DNA of 64,000 nucleotides from WHSW01 sp963722175. Its GTDB lineage: Bacteria > Actinomycetota > Thermoleophilia > Solirubrobacterales > 70-9. The notes under the pieces were generated by a model. It saw only the letters and a program-made list of their open reading frames with translations, searched no databases and was not told the DNA's origin. A program made the translations under genes and the position numbers. Positions 1 to 7,625 of this stretch are shown in pieces (position 1 is the stretch's first letter; every line of letters begins with the position of its first letter). Location of the stretch: assembly GCA_963722175.1 (NCBI GenBank), contig CAVRKA010000001.1, positions 262,020 to 326,019 of the forward strand, read 5' to 3'.

Positions 1-724
1 CGCGCAGGGCCTCGAGGTGACGGGCGACGGTGGCCTCGTCGCCGCGCGCGATCGGTCCGGTGAGCGCCGCCGCGCCGCGCTCCGACCAGTTGGCCGCCGT
101 CCGCAGGACGAGCGGGGCGAGCAGGTCGCGCGCGTCGGGCGCGCCGGCGTCGGCGAGCAGCGAGGCGGCCGATTCCTCAAGCGCGACGAGGAAGTTCGAG
201 GCGATGCTGGCGGCGGCGTGGTAGGCGGCCCGGCGCTCCTCGGGGATCTCGAACGGGCGCATCCCGAGGCGTTCGGCGAGCGCCCAGGCAAGTCCGAGCG
301 CCTCCGGCGTCGCGCCGGAGATCGCGGCCGGGCAGCCGGTGAAGTCCGTGTTGCCGTCGGGAACCGTCTGCAGCGGATGGAGCGAGAAGGTCACCGCGCC
401 CTCGCCGGCGAGCGGGTCGAGGGCGTCGAGCCCCGAGGCGCCGCTCGTGTGGCCGGCGAAGCGCAGCCGCGGCGCCGCGGCGGCGACCACCTCGGCCACC
501 TCGGCGATCGCTCCGTCCGGGACGCAGAACAGCGCCGCTTCGGCCTCGCGGCAGGCGTCGATCGCCTCGTCTCGCCCGGCGAGGCGAACCTCGATCCCGG
601 CACGTTCTGCGGCCGCCGCGACGGAGGAGCCCACGCGGCCCTCGCCCACCACTGCGAGCGCCGGAATGACGGCTTGCTGCGCGATCGCGCTCGGAGACGG
701 GAAATCCCGTTCCAGTTCTCGCAT
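1..724 (-). CDS. Rossmann-like/DUF2520 domain protein, C-terminus cut by window edge
   Basis: The minus strand is open from an ATG at 724 to the window edge, giving about 241 residues with no stop. An N-terminal Rossmann-type segment contains VVGEGRVGSSVAAAAERAG near residue 25. It is followed by HTSGASGLDAL and FSLHPLQTVPDG, the typical join between an NADP-binding domain and a DUF2520 C-terminal helical domain. Such proteins resemble ketopantoate reductases, and in related genomes they often sit beside pantothenate genes, which would lie off the left edge here. The substrate is unknown. It is divergent from the FmdB gene across a 127-bp gap. Confidence 0.8.
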   Translation of the reverse strand, partial: MRELERDFPSPSAIAQQAVIPALAVVGEGRVGSSVAAAAERAGIEVRLAGRDEAIDACREAEAALFCVPDGAIAEVAEVVAAAAPRLRFAGHTSGASGLDALDPLAGEGAVTFSLHPLQTVPDGNTDFTGCPAAISGATPEALGLAWALAERLGMRPFEIPEERRAAYHAAASIASNFLVALEESAASLLADAGAPDARDLLAPLVLRTAANWSERGAAALTGPIARGDEATVARHLEALR

Positions 725-851
725 TGGAGATACCAGACGGCGGTGAGTCGTTTTCGGTGGGGGTGTGCCGGCTTTCGCCGGCGTCTCGTCCACGCCCTCG
801 CGGGTCGCGGCGTGCGGAAAATATTAGCGACGGCGCGGATACGATCCGCTG

Positions 852-1115
852 GTGCCGATCTACGAGTTTCGGTGCGGAACCTGCGATCAGCGCTTCGAGG
901 CGCTGGTCGACGTCGGCACGGAGTCCGCGGTTTGCAGGGAGTGTGGGGCGGAGGGGGCCGTCAGGGTCCTGTCAGCTCAAGCGGCCCCGTTCGGACTCGT
1001 GAAGACGCCCGGTTCGGCGCGGCAGCAGGAACAGCGCAACGAGCAGCTCCGCAACCGCACGAAGGCCGACTTCAAGGCGCGCCGCAAGCGGGCGCGAGAC
1101 GGAGGGCAGGGATGA
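852..1115 (+). CDS. FmdB-family zinc-ribbon protein
   Basis: This 87-residue protein has a GTG start. MPIYEFRCGTCDQRFE is the hallmark N-terminus of the FmdB/CxxC_CXXC_SSSS family, and a second pair CRECG completes a four-Cys zinc ribbon in the first 40 residues. The tail is basic and helical (RNRTKADFKARRKRAR). FmdB was named as a putative regulator of formamidase, but most members have no proven role. It overlaps the following uracil-DNA glycosylase gene by ATGA, so the two are probably translationally coupled. Confidence 0.85.
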   Translation: MPIYEFRCGTCDQRFEALVDVGTESAVCRECGAEGAVRVLSAQAAPFGLVKTPGSARQQEQRNEQLRNRTKADFKARRKRARDGGQG

Positions 1116-1786
1116 GCACCGCCGAACAGCGTCGCGAGCAGCTGATCGAGCTCTATCGCGAGGTCTCCGAATGCACCCGCTGCCCCCTGCACGCGGACCG
1201 GACCCGGGCCGTGTTCGGAAACGGCAACGCCGACGCCGAGCTGATGTTCATCGGCGAGGCGCCCGGTGCGGAGGAGGATCGCCAGGGCCTGCCGTTCGTC
1301 GGGCGGGCGGGGCAGCTGCTCGACCAGCTGCTCGGGGGTATCGGAATGACCCGCGAGGACGTGTTCGTCGCCAACATCCTGAAGAGCAGGCCGCCCGGAA
1401 ACCGCGACCCGCAGCCCGAGGAGATCGAGGCCTGCTGGCCGTACCTCGAGCGCCAGATCCAGCTCCTCGAGCCACGGGTGATCGCGACGCTGGGCAACTT
1501 CGCGACGAAGAAGATCACCGGCAGCCAGACCGGGATCACCCGCGTGCGAGGTACGCCGCAGGTCCACGCGATCGCGGGGCGGACGGTGTTCGTCTTCCCG
1601 CTCCTCCATCCGGCGGCGGCGCTTCGCACCCCGTCCCTGGTCGAGACGCTGCGCGAGGACTTCGCGAAGATCCGCGGCCTGCTCGCCGAGCCGCTGCCCG
1701 AGCTCGAGCAGGCCGACGCCCCCGAGGACGGGCCCGCCCAGCCGGAGCGCGCGGCGCGGGACAGCCAGCTCGACCTCTTCGCTTGA
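1112..1786 (+). CDS. Uracil-DNA glycosylase, type 4 (Fe-S family)
   Basis: The 224-residue enzyme would excise uracil from DNA to start base-excision repair. Family motifs are clear: CTRCPL at 21-26, GEAPGAEEDRQGLPFVGRAG near 48-67 (uracil-binding motif), RPPGNRDP at 93-100, and LLHPAAAL near the C-terminus. Family-4 enzymes bind a 4Fe-4S cluster with four Cys. Here C21, C24 and C108 are present, but the residue before RPPGNR, normally Cys, is Ser92 (codon AGC). The C-terminal extension ends in QLDLFA. It overlaps fmdB by 4 bp upstream and tsaE by 4 bp downstream. Confidence 0.88.
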   Translation: MSTAEQRREQLIELYREVSECTRCPLHADRTRAVFGNGNADAELMFIGEAPGAEEDRQGLPFVGRAGQLLDQLLGGIGMTREDVFVANILKSRPPGNRDPQPEEIEACWPYLERQIQLLEPRVIATLGNFATKKITGSQTGITRVRGTPQVHAIAGRTVFVFPLLHPAAALRTPSLVETLREDFAKIRGLLAEPLPELEQADAPEDGPAQPERAARDSQLDLFA

Positions 1787-2232
1787 CCGTCGAGACCTCG
1801 GACGGGCCGGAGGCGACGGAGGCGCTCGGGGCGGAGATCGCCGCCGTGCTCGCGCCCGGGGACGTGGTCCTGGTCAGCGGCGAGCTCGGCGCCGGCAAGA
1901 CGACGCTGGTCCGGGGAGCCTGCCGGGCGCTCGGCGTCGAGGGCCCGGTCGTCTCGCCGACGTTCACGATCGGGCGCCGCTACTCCGCAACCCGGGGTCC
2001 GGTCTCGCACCTCGACCTCTACCGGCTCGACGGTCTCGGCGGGGAGGAGCCGGGCCTGCTCGACGACTACCTGGACCCCGGCTCGATCGCCTTCGTCGAG
2101 TGGCCTGAGCTGGCGCCGGAGCTGGAGCTACCCGATGGCGTCCAGATCGCCCGCCGGGTCGTCCTCCGTCACGCCGGCGCGAACCGGCGCGAGGTCGAGC
2201 TCGGCGATCCCGAGCCGGGTCAGGGGGCGTAG
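1783..2232 (+). CDS. tsaE: tRNA threonylcarbamoyladenosine biosynthesis ATPase TsaE
   Basis: The 149-residue ATPase of the t6A machinery works with TsaB and TsaD to modify A37 of ANN-decoding tRNAs. The Walker A motif GELGAGKTTLVRG lies near residue 35. It is followed by SPTFTIGRRY and HLDLYRLD, and the family-typical FVEWPE comes later. The start is a TTG at 1783 that overlaps the preceding stop (TTGA); no ATG or GTG lies upstream of the conserved N-terminus in this frame. The 3' end overlaps the convergent lipoprotein gene by 13 bp. Confidence 0.9.
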   Translation: MTVETSDGPEATEALGAEIAAVLAPGDVVLVSGELGAGKTTLVRGACRALGVEGPVVSPTFTIGRRYSATRGPVSHLDLYRLDGLGGEEPGLLDDYLDPGSIAFVEWPELAPELELPDGVQIARRVVLRHAGANRREVELGDPEPGQGA

Positions 2233-2558
2233 ACGCCGCCGCTGTCGTTGGTGGTCGAGCTCTCGTCCTCGGTCGTCGACGTCTCGTCCTCGGTCGCCTC
2301 GTCCTCGGTCGCGTCGTCGACCTGGTCCTCGATCTCGCTCTGGACCTCGTCGGCCTGCTCCTCGATGTCCTGCTGTAGCTCCTCGGCTTGCTCCTGAGCG
2401 TCCTCGGCTGCCTGGTCGATCTCCTCCTGGGCTTGGTCGAACGCTTCCTCGGCGCTGTCGGACGTGTCGTCCCCACAGCCGGCGAGTCCCGCGGCGGGAA
2501 CGGCGATCGCGAGCACCGCGAGGGCCGCGAGCAGCCGCCTGGGCTTCGAAGCTGACAT
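2220..2558 (-). CDS. Small acidic coiled-coil lipoprotein
   Basis: This 112-residue protein has a basic N-terminus, a hydrophobic helix and a lipobox LAGC with Cys about residue 28. It should be exported and lipid-anchored on the outer face of the membrane. The mature part is almost entirely Glu/Gln/Asp/Ala heptad-like sequence (a probable coiled coil), followed by a Thr/Glu-rich tail. A good Shine-Dalgarno (AGGAGG) precedes the ATG. No function is recognised. It splits the t6A genes, sitting antisense between tsaE and tsaB, and shares a 47-bp divergent promoter region with tsaB. Confidence 0.8.
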   Translation of the reverse strand: MSASKPRRLLAALAVLAIAVPAAGLAGCGDDTSDSAEEAFDQAQEEIDQAAEDAQEQAEELQQDIEEQADEVQSEIEDQVDDATEDEATEDETSTTEDESSTTNDSGGVYAP

Positions 2559-2605
2559 CGCTCTACCTCCTGGTCGCCGGCGGGTCGATCCCTAGTCTGA
2601 CGCCG

Positions 2606-3322
2606 ATGCACCTACCCCGGATTCTCGGCCTCGACACAGCGACCGCCGATACCGCGGTCGCGGTCACGATCGGAGACGAGCCGGTCGGCGAACGCCGCCA
2701 GGGCCGCGGACCGGACGGGCGGCCGCGCCACGCCGTCGTGCTCATGAACGAGATCGAGGCCTGCGTCGCCGCGGCCGGTGGCTGGGAGCGGATCGAGCGG
2801 ATCGCGGTCGGGATCGGGCCGGGCACGTTCACCGGCTTGCGGATCGGGATCGCGACGGCGCGCGCGCTCGCCCAGGCCCGTGGGCTCCCGGTCGCCGCGG
2901 TCGGGTCGCTGGCGGCGCTGGCTCGCGGGCTCGCCGAGCGGGCCCCCGGCCGCCCTCGGCTGGCGCTGATCGACGCCCGCCGGGGCGAGGTCTTCGCGGC
3001 GCTCTACGACGCGGCCGGCGAGCAGCTCTGGGAGCCGGCGACGGCCGATCCCGAGGCGCTTGCCGAACGGCTTGCCGGCCTCGATCGGGCCCCGGTGGCG
3101 GCGGGAGACGGGTCGCTACGATTTCGCCATCAGCTCGAGTCCGCGGGTGTGGAGGTTCCTCCCGATGCGGACCCGGCGCACCGGCTGGCGGCTCGCCACA
3201 TCTGCGCGCTCGCCGTCACGATCGAGCCAGGGCCTCCGACCGATGTCAAACCGGCCTATTTGAGAAGACCAGACGCAGAGGTATGGCGTGAGCAACGAGA
3301 CCGCGACCCCAGGAATGGCTGA
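2606..3322 (+). CDS. tsaB: tRNA threonylcarbamoyladenosine biosynthesis protein TsaB
   Basis: The 238-residue protein begins LGLDTATADTAVAV, matching the ASKHA-fold N-terminus of TsaB. GIGPGTFTGLRIGIATARAL is the family signature near residue 72. TsaB is a non-catalytic partner that dimerises with TsaD and recruits TsaE. It heads a tight run tsaB-rimI-tsaD-grx-rex-ybdK. The ATG at 2606 is chosen because the conserved fold starts immediately after it; upstream sequence in this frame is antisense to the lipoprotein gene. Confidence 0.93.
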   Translation: MHLPRILGLDTATADTAVAVTIGDEPVGERRQGRGPDGRPRHAVVLMNEIEACVAAAGGWERIERIAVGIGPGTFTGLRIGIATARALAQARGLPVAAVGSLAALARGLAERAPGRPRLALIDARRGEVFAALYDAAGEQLWEPATADPEALAERLAGLDRAPVAAGDGSLRFRHQLESAGVEVPPDADPAHRLAARHICALAVTIEPGPPTDVKPAYLRRPDAEVWREQRDRDPRNG

Positions 3323-3770
3323 GCCGGCCGAAGCCGCGGCCCCGCTTCGCCGGCTCGTCTATGGCGACCTGCCCGCGGTGCTCGCGATCGAGCGGCGTTC
3401 GTTCCAGACCCCGTGGTCGCTGGCGATGTTCGTGCTCGAGCTCTCGAAGCCGTCGGGCATCTGCCTGGCGTTCCCGGACCGGGACGGGCAGGGCCTTGCG
3501 GGCTACCTCGTCTGCTCGCGCTACGCCGACGTGTGGCACCTGATGAACATCGCCGTCGCTCCCGAGCGACGCCGCGAGCGGATCGCGACCGAGCTGATCA
3601 AGGGGCTGTTCGACCGTGCCGGCGAGGGCGCCCGCTACACCCTGGAGGTGCGGACGTCGAACCGGGCCGCGATCGAGATGTACCAGCGCTTCGGCTTCCG
3701 GCCGGCAGGGCACCGCCGCCGTTACTACCACGACAACGGCGAGGACGCCTTGATCATGTGGTTGGAATGA
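3288..3770 (+). CDS. rimI: Ribosomal protein S18 alanine N-acetyltransferase-like RimI
   Basis: This GNAT acetyltransferase has up to 160 residues. It carries LRRLVYGDLPAVLAIERRSF, typical RimI W..F contacts (FQTPWS), the acetyl-CoA loop NIAVAPERRRERIAT (a variant of R/QxxGxG/A) and TSNRAAIEMYQRFGFRPAGHR. RimI acetylates N-termini, classically of S18. Its position between tsaB and tsaD is a widespread bacterial arrangement. The GTG at 3288 overlaps tsaB by 35 bp; an in-frame ATG at 3315 is an alternative start with a shorter overlap. Confidence 0.9.
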   Translation: MSNETATPGMAEPAEAAAPLRRLVYGDLPAVLAIERRSFQTPWSLAMFVLELSKPSGICLAFPDRDGQGLAGYLVCSRYADVWHLMNIAVAPERRRERIATELIKGLFDRAGEGARYTLEVRTSNRAAIEMYQRFGFRPAGHRRRYYHDNGEDALIMWLE

Positions 3771-3813
3771 GGAGCCACCGCGCACGCCCGGACGCGGGAG
3801 CAGAAACAAATGT

Positions 3814-3830
3814 CCGCGGCGTAGCCGCGG
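3814..3830. other. Short GC hairpin between rimI and tsaD
   Basis: CCGCGGC, then GTA, then GCCGCGG: a perfect 7-bp inverted repeat in the 88-bp gap ahead of tsaD. No T-run follows, so it is a weak terminator candidate or a leader structure. Confidence 0.35.
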
Positions 3831-3858
3831 GCCATAGATTCGAGCGGGAGCGGAGGAC

Positions 3859-4932
3859 GTGGCGCGAGTTATTCCCGTGCCCCACCCGGTCCGGGCGTGC
3901 GCGGTGAGGGACGATCTGGTTCTGGCCATCGAGACCTCGTGCGATGACACGTGTGCGGCTGTGGTCGACGGAGCGGCGATTCGCTCGAACGTGATCTCGT
4001 CGCAGGCGGCGGCCCACGAGCGCTTCGGCGGCATCGTCCCCGAGGTCGCGGCGCGCCACCACCTGGAGCTGATCAACCCGGTGGTCGGGGCGGCGCTCGA
4101 CGACGCGGGGATCGAGCTCCGCGACGTCGACGCGGTCGCGGTCACCCGCGGGCCCGGGCTGATCGGCGCCCTCCTGATCGGCGTCAGCACGGCGAAGGCG
4201 CTCGCGGCGGCGGCCGGCAAGCCGCTCAGCGGCGTCGACCACCTCCACGGTCACGTCGCCGCGAACTTCCTCGAGCCCGACCCGATCGAGCCGCCGTTCC
4301 TGTGCCTGATCGCAAGCGGTGGCCACACCCTGCTCGCCGGGGTCGGCGCCCATGACTCCTACGAGGTCCTCGGCCAGACGCTCGACGACGCCGCCGGCGA
4401 GGCGCTCGACAAGGCGGCGCGGCTGCTCGAGCTCGGCTATCCCGGCGGCCCGGCGATCGAGCGCGAGGCGGCCGGGGGCGATCCGCGGGCGTTCGAGTTC
4501 CCGGTTGCGATGACCAACGACCCGCGGCTCGACTTCAGCTTCAGCGGGCTGAAGACCGCGCTCCTGTACGCGGTCCGCGAGCTCGGGCCCGAGCGGATGC
4601 GCGAGCGCCGCGCCGACCTCGCGGCGAGCTTCCAGGCCGCCGTCGTCGATCAGCTGGTGGCCAAGCTGCGCCGCGCCGCCCGCGGCGGCAGTCGCCGGCA
4701 TCGCGATCCCACCGCGGCTTGGAACGCGGTGGCGCTGGGCGGTGGAGTGGCCGCGAACTCCATGTTGCGCGAGCGGGTCGGCGAGCTGTGCGAGGCCGAG
4801 GGGCTGGAGCTGAAGCTCGTCCCGCCGCAGCTCTGCACCGACAACGCCGCGATGATCGCCGCGGCGGCGCGCTACCTCGAGCCGACCCCTTATCCGGACT
4901 ACCTGAGCTGGGACGCCGACGTCGGTGGCTGA
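3859..4932 (+). CDS. tsaD: tRNA N6-adenosine threonylcarbamoyltransferase TsaD
   Basis: TsaD is the catalytic ASKHA-fold enzyme transferring threonylcarbamoyl to A37. It has up to 357 residues. Motifs seen are LAIETSCDDT, the Fe/metal motif HLHGH, LIASGGHT, LDFSFSGLKTA and the C-terminal DNAAMIA. The GTG at 3859 has GGAGG just upstream but only 2 nt away. A GTG at 3904 (VRDDLVLAIETSCDDT) would give a more usual N-terminus, so the first 15 residues are uncertain. The stop overlaps the next gene by 8 bp. Confidence 0.93.
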   Translation: MARVIPVPHPVRACAVRDDLVLAIETSCDDTCAAVVDGAAIRSNVISSQAAAHERFGGIVPEVAARHHLELINPVVGAALDDAGIELRDVDAVAVTRGPGLIGALLIGVSTAKALAAAAGKPLSGVDHLHGHVAANFLEPDPIEPPFLCLIASGGHTLLAGVGAHDSYEVLGQTLDDAAGEALDKAARLLELGYPGGPAIEREAAGGDPRAFEFPVAMTNDPRLDFSFSGLKTALLYAVRELGPERMRERRADLAASFQAAVVDQLVAKLRRAARGGSRRHRDPTAAWNAVALGGGVAANSMLRERVGELCEAEGLELKLVPPQLCTDNAAMIAAAARYLEPTPYPDYLSWDADVGG

Positions 4933-5161
4933 GGTGGTGCTCTACGGCCGGCCGGACTGCCACCTCTGCGACGAGGCGCGGGCGGCGATCCTTGGCTTCG
5001 AGGCGGTCGAGCTGCGCGAGGTCGACATCGAGTCGGACGAGCGGCTGCTCGCCGAGATGCTCGAGCGGATCCCGGTGGTCGAGGTACGCGGGCGGATCGT
5101 CAGCGAGCTCGAGTTCGACCGCGACGCATTTTCTGACGCGCTTCATACTGTCTCGCCGTGA
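4925..5161 (+). CDS. Glutaredoxin-like thiol-disulfide protein
   Basis: This 78-residue protein has a GTG start. VVLYGRPDCHLCDEA carries the CxxC redox pair (C12 and C15) on a thioredoxin-type first strand, and RIPVVEVRGR is the cis-Pro loop. It belongs to the small glutaredoxin/DUF836 family of cytosolic thiol oxidoreductases, whose partner is usually unknown. It overlaps tsaD by 8 bp and rex by 4 bp, so it is co-translated with a redox sensor. Confidence 0.85.
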   Translation: MAEVVLYGRPDCHLCDEARAAILGFEAVELREVDIESDERLLAEMLERIPVVEVRGRIVSELEFDRDAFSDALHTVSP

Positions 5162-5862
5162 ACGAACCGGAAGTCAGTCCGAGCGGCACGGCCGCAGGCG
5201 CGGGAAATGGTTCTGCCTCGGGCTCGGGCGACCCGATCGGCGACGGTGAGCGGCTCTCGCTCGGGGTCGCGGCGCGGCTCTCTCGCTACCTCCAGGTGCT
5301 GATCCAGGCGCGGAAGATGGGGCGCGAGACGATCTCCTCGCAGGAGCTTGCCGAGTACACCCACATCAACTCGACCCAGATCCGCCGCGACCTTTCGGGC
5401 TTCGGCAAGTTCGGCAAGCGCGGGGTCGGCTACCGGGTCGAGTCGCTGGTCGGCGAGATCCGCAAGATCCTCCACACCTCGGGCCAGCACAACATCGCCC
5501 TGTTCGGCGCCGGCAACCTGGGCCAGGCGATCGCCAGCTCCGACATCTTCGCCGACCATGGCTTCCGGATCGTGGCGATCTTCGATGCCGACCCGAAGGT
5601 CGTCGGCGCCGAATACGGCGGCGTGCCGGTGCGGGCGCTCGCCGACCTGCAGCAGGTCGTCAGCGAAGAGGAGGTGGTCGTCGGCGTGCTCGCGGTGCCC
5701 GCCGGGGCCGCCCAGGATGTCGCCGACCAGCTCGTCGAAGCCGGCGTCAAGATCATCTTCAACTACTCCGAGCAGCTGCTCCAGGTGCCGCCCGAGGTCA
5801 CCGTGCACACGTCCAGCCCTGCAGTCGACCTGCTCTACGCGCTCTACTTCTACCTGGCCTGA
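5158..5862 (+). CDS. rex: Redox-sensing transcriptional repressor Rex
   Basis: The 234-residue protein has an N-terminal winged helix (RYLQVLIQARKMG, then HINSTQIRRDLSGFGKFGKR) and a Rossmann NAD(H) domain with FGAGNLGQAIA. Rex senses the NADH/NAD+ ratio and represses respiratory and fermentative genes when NADH is low. The first 30 residues are Gly/Ser-rich, longer than usual. The GTG start overlaps the glutaredoxin-like gene. No classical Rex operator (TTGTGAAN4TTCACAA type) was spotted near the gene, so its targets here are unknown. Confidence 0.94.
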   Translation: MNEPEVSPSGTAAGAGNGSASGSGDPIGDGERLSLGVAARLSRYLQVLIQARKMGRETISSQELAEYTHINSTQIRRDLSGFGKFGKRGVGYRVESLVGEIRKILHTSGQHNIALFGAGNLGQAIASSDIFADHGFRIVAIFDADPKVVGAEYGGVPVRALADLQQVVSEEEVVVGVLAVPAGAAQDVADQLVEAGVKIIFNYSEQLLQVPPEVTVHTSSPAVDLLYALYFYLA

Positions 5863-5867
5863 CTCCG

Positions 5868-7043
5868 GTGGCCGCGCGCGCGACCGACCCATCGCCGAGC
5901 CTCGACCTCTCCCGCACCCGCGAGGTGTTCGAGAGCTCGACCGACTTCACGGTCGGGCTCGAGGAGGAGTTCGCGCTGGTCGACCCAGACAGCCTCGAGC
6001 TCGTCCACCGGTTCGAGGAGCTGCGCGACCTCTGCATGCAGGACGAGCTGCTCGCCGAGTCGGTCGCAGGGGAGCTGATCGACACCGAGATCGAGATCCG
6101 CTCGGGGCGCGCGGAGAGCTTCGCCGAGGCGGCCCACCTTCAGCGCGAGCATCGGCGCCGGCTCTTCGACCGCGCCGAGCGGCTGGGGATCGGGCTCGCA
6201 TCGATGGGGACCCACCCGTGGGCGAACTACCTCGACCAGCGGATCATCGACACGGAGCACTACAACCGCCTGCGCGACGAGCTGCGCTGGGTCGCGCAGC
6301 GCAACAACACCTGGAGCCTCCACACCCATGTCGGGGTCCGCGGCGCCGATCGGGCGATCGCCGTCTGCGACCACCTGCGCGAGCTGCTGCCCCCGCTGCT
6401 GGCGCTGTCGGCGAACTCGCCGTTTCTCGACGGCCATGACACCGGCCTGCACTCGGTGCGCACCGAGATCTTCACGCGGACGTTCCCCCGCTGCGGCGTC
6501 CACGAGCCGTTCGGCGATTGGGCCACCTACGCCGACTTCATCGAGCTGCTCACCGCCACCGGCCGCGTCGTCGAGTCGACCCAGCTGTGGTGGAGCGTGC
6601 GTCCGCACCACCACTTCGGCACCGTCGAGGTGCGGATCTGCGACGCCCAGACGCGCGGCGACGAGGCCTTCAACCTCGCCGGGCTGATCGTCGCCTGCGT
6701 CGCCCAGTCGGCGCTCGACTACGACGACGGGCGCCTTGGCGAGCCAATGCGCCAGCGCGAGATCGAGGAGAACCTCTGGCAGGCGATCCGCCACGGGCTC
6801 GACGGCACCCAGCTCGACTTCGCCGCGCGCCGGCTGATCGAGACCAGGGCGGCGCTCGAGCGGATCGTCGACTGGACCGCTCCGGCGCGCGAGGCGTTCG
6901 GGCTCGAGGTCACCCTGCCGGCCGAGAACGGCGCCCAGCGTGCCCGCCGGGCGTTCGACGGCCGGGCCTCGCTCCCCGACGTCTACCGCGAGGCGCTCGC
7001 CGAGACCCGTCGTACCTACGTCCCCGAGCCCGCGGTCGGCTAG
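5868..7043 (+). CDS. YbdK-type carboxylate-amine ligase / glutamate-cysteine ligase (GCS2)
   Basis: The 391-residue enzyme has a GTG start 5 bp after rex. FTVGLEEEFALVD, RSGRAESFAEA, GTHPWANY, HTHVGV and VEVRICDAQTR are the GCS2 family ATP- and metal-binding motifs. Characterised relatives have weak glutamate-cysteine ligase activity, and EgtA/MshC-like roles occur in actinobacteria. The true substrate here is not visible. Its place after a glutaredoxin-like gene and rex fits thiol/redox metabolism, but that is inference. Confidence 0.87.
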   Translation: MAARATDPSPSLDLSRTREVFESSTDFTVGLEEEFALVDPDSLELVHRFEELRDLCMQDELLAESVAGELIDTEIEIRSGRAESFAEAAHLQREHRRRLFDRAERLGIGLASMGTHPWANYLDQRIIDTEHYNRLRDELRWVAQRNNTWSLHTHVGVRGADRAIAVCDHLRELLPPLLALSANSPFLDGHDTGLHSVRTEIFTRTFPRCGVHEPFGDWATYADFIELLTATGRVVESTQLWWSVRPHHHFGTVEVRICDAQTRGDEAFNLAGLIVACVAQSALDYDDGRLGEPMRQREIEENLWQAIRHGLDGTQLDFAARRLIETRAALERIVDWTAPAREAFGLEVTLPAENGAQRARRAFDGRASLPDVYREALAETRRTYVPEPAVG

Positions 7044-7054
7044 ATTCGGCCGCG

Positions 7055-7516
7055 ATGGACGCCCAGGAGCACGACCAGCCAGCCGGCGAGAGCGGCGCAG
7101 AACCCGCCGGTGAGCCGCGTGCCGGCGAGCCGACGACCCCCGACCAGGAGGAGCTGCAGCGCCGGCTCGAGGAGCAGCTGCGCCAGATCCGGGTCCAGGA
7201 CCTGTTGCTGGAGAGCGTCGCGAGCATCCTCAACCTTGCCGCGCGACGGATCTCGAAGGCCGACGAGCGGGACCTCGAGCAGGGCCGGGTCGGGATCGAG
7301 GCGGTGCGCGCGGTCGTCGACCTGCTCGACGAGGGGCCGCGCGAGCAGGTCCGTGAGGCGCTCTCGCAGGTGCAGATGCTCTACGCGCGGGAGGCGCGCG
7401 GAGGGGATGAGCCACCGCCGGAGGGCGGGGAGCCGCCGCCGGCGACGGGCCCGAGCTCGGGGCCGAGGCCGGGGGAGCCCCCGCCGCGCCTGTGGACGCC
7501 GCCGGGATCGACCTAG
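7055..7516 (+). CDS. DUF1844-like small protein
   Basis: This 153-residue protein has low-complexity Glu/Pro/Gly ends. The middle (about 40-115) reads LLLESVASILNLAARRI, then LEQGRVGIEAVRAVVDLL, and ends in QVQMLYARE. The spacing of hydrophobic helices and the final L..LRM.Y-like motif resemble DUF1844, a small helical family with no known function. It follows the YbdK-type ligase by 11 bp in the same direction and probably ends this operon. The family match is by eye. Confidence 0.6.
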   Translation: MDAQEHDQPAGESGAEPAGEPRAGEPTTPDQEELQRRLEEQLRQIRVQDLLLESVASILNLAARRISKADERDLEQGRVGIEAVRAVVDLLDEGPREQVREALSQVQMLYAREARGGDEPPPEGGEPPPATGPSSGPRPGEPPPRLWTPPGST

Positions 7517-7568
7517 AACCGGCGTCCCGGCGCCTAACCGGGCGCAGCCTCGCTACAGTACGCGCGCC

Positions 7569-7590
7569 TCGCGGCCGGAAGCCTCCGGCC
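7569..7590. terminator. Hairpin between the DUF1844 gene and hppA
   Basis: GCGGCCGGA, loop AGCC, TCCGGCCGC: a perfect 9-bp stem followed by TTCT. It may end the upstream operon or structure the hppA leader. Confidence 0.5.
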
Positions 7591-7625
7591 GCTTCTGACT
7601 GAAAAGACCCTTACGGAGGACCCCA

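Noticed and set aside
767..782. GCCGGC-TTTC-GCCGGC hairpin between DUF2520 and fmdB
   Set aside because: A 6-bp GC palindrome is common by chance at this GC content, and a terminator is not expected between divergent genes.
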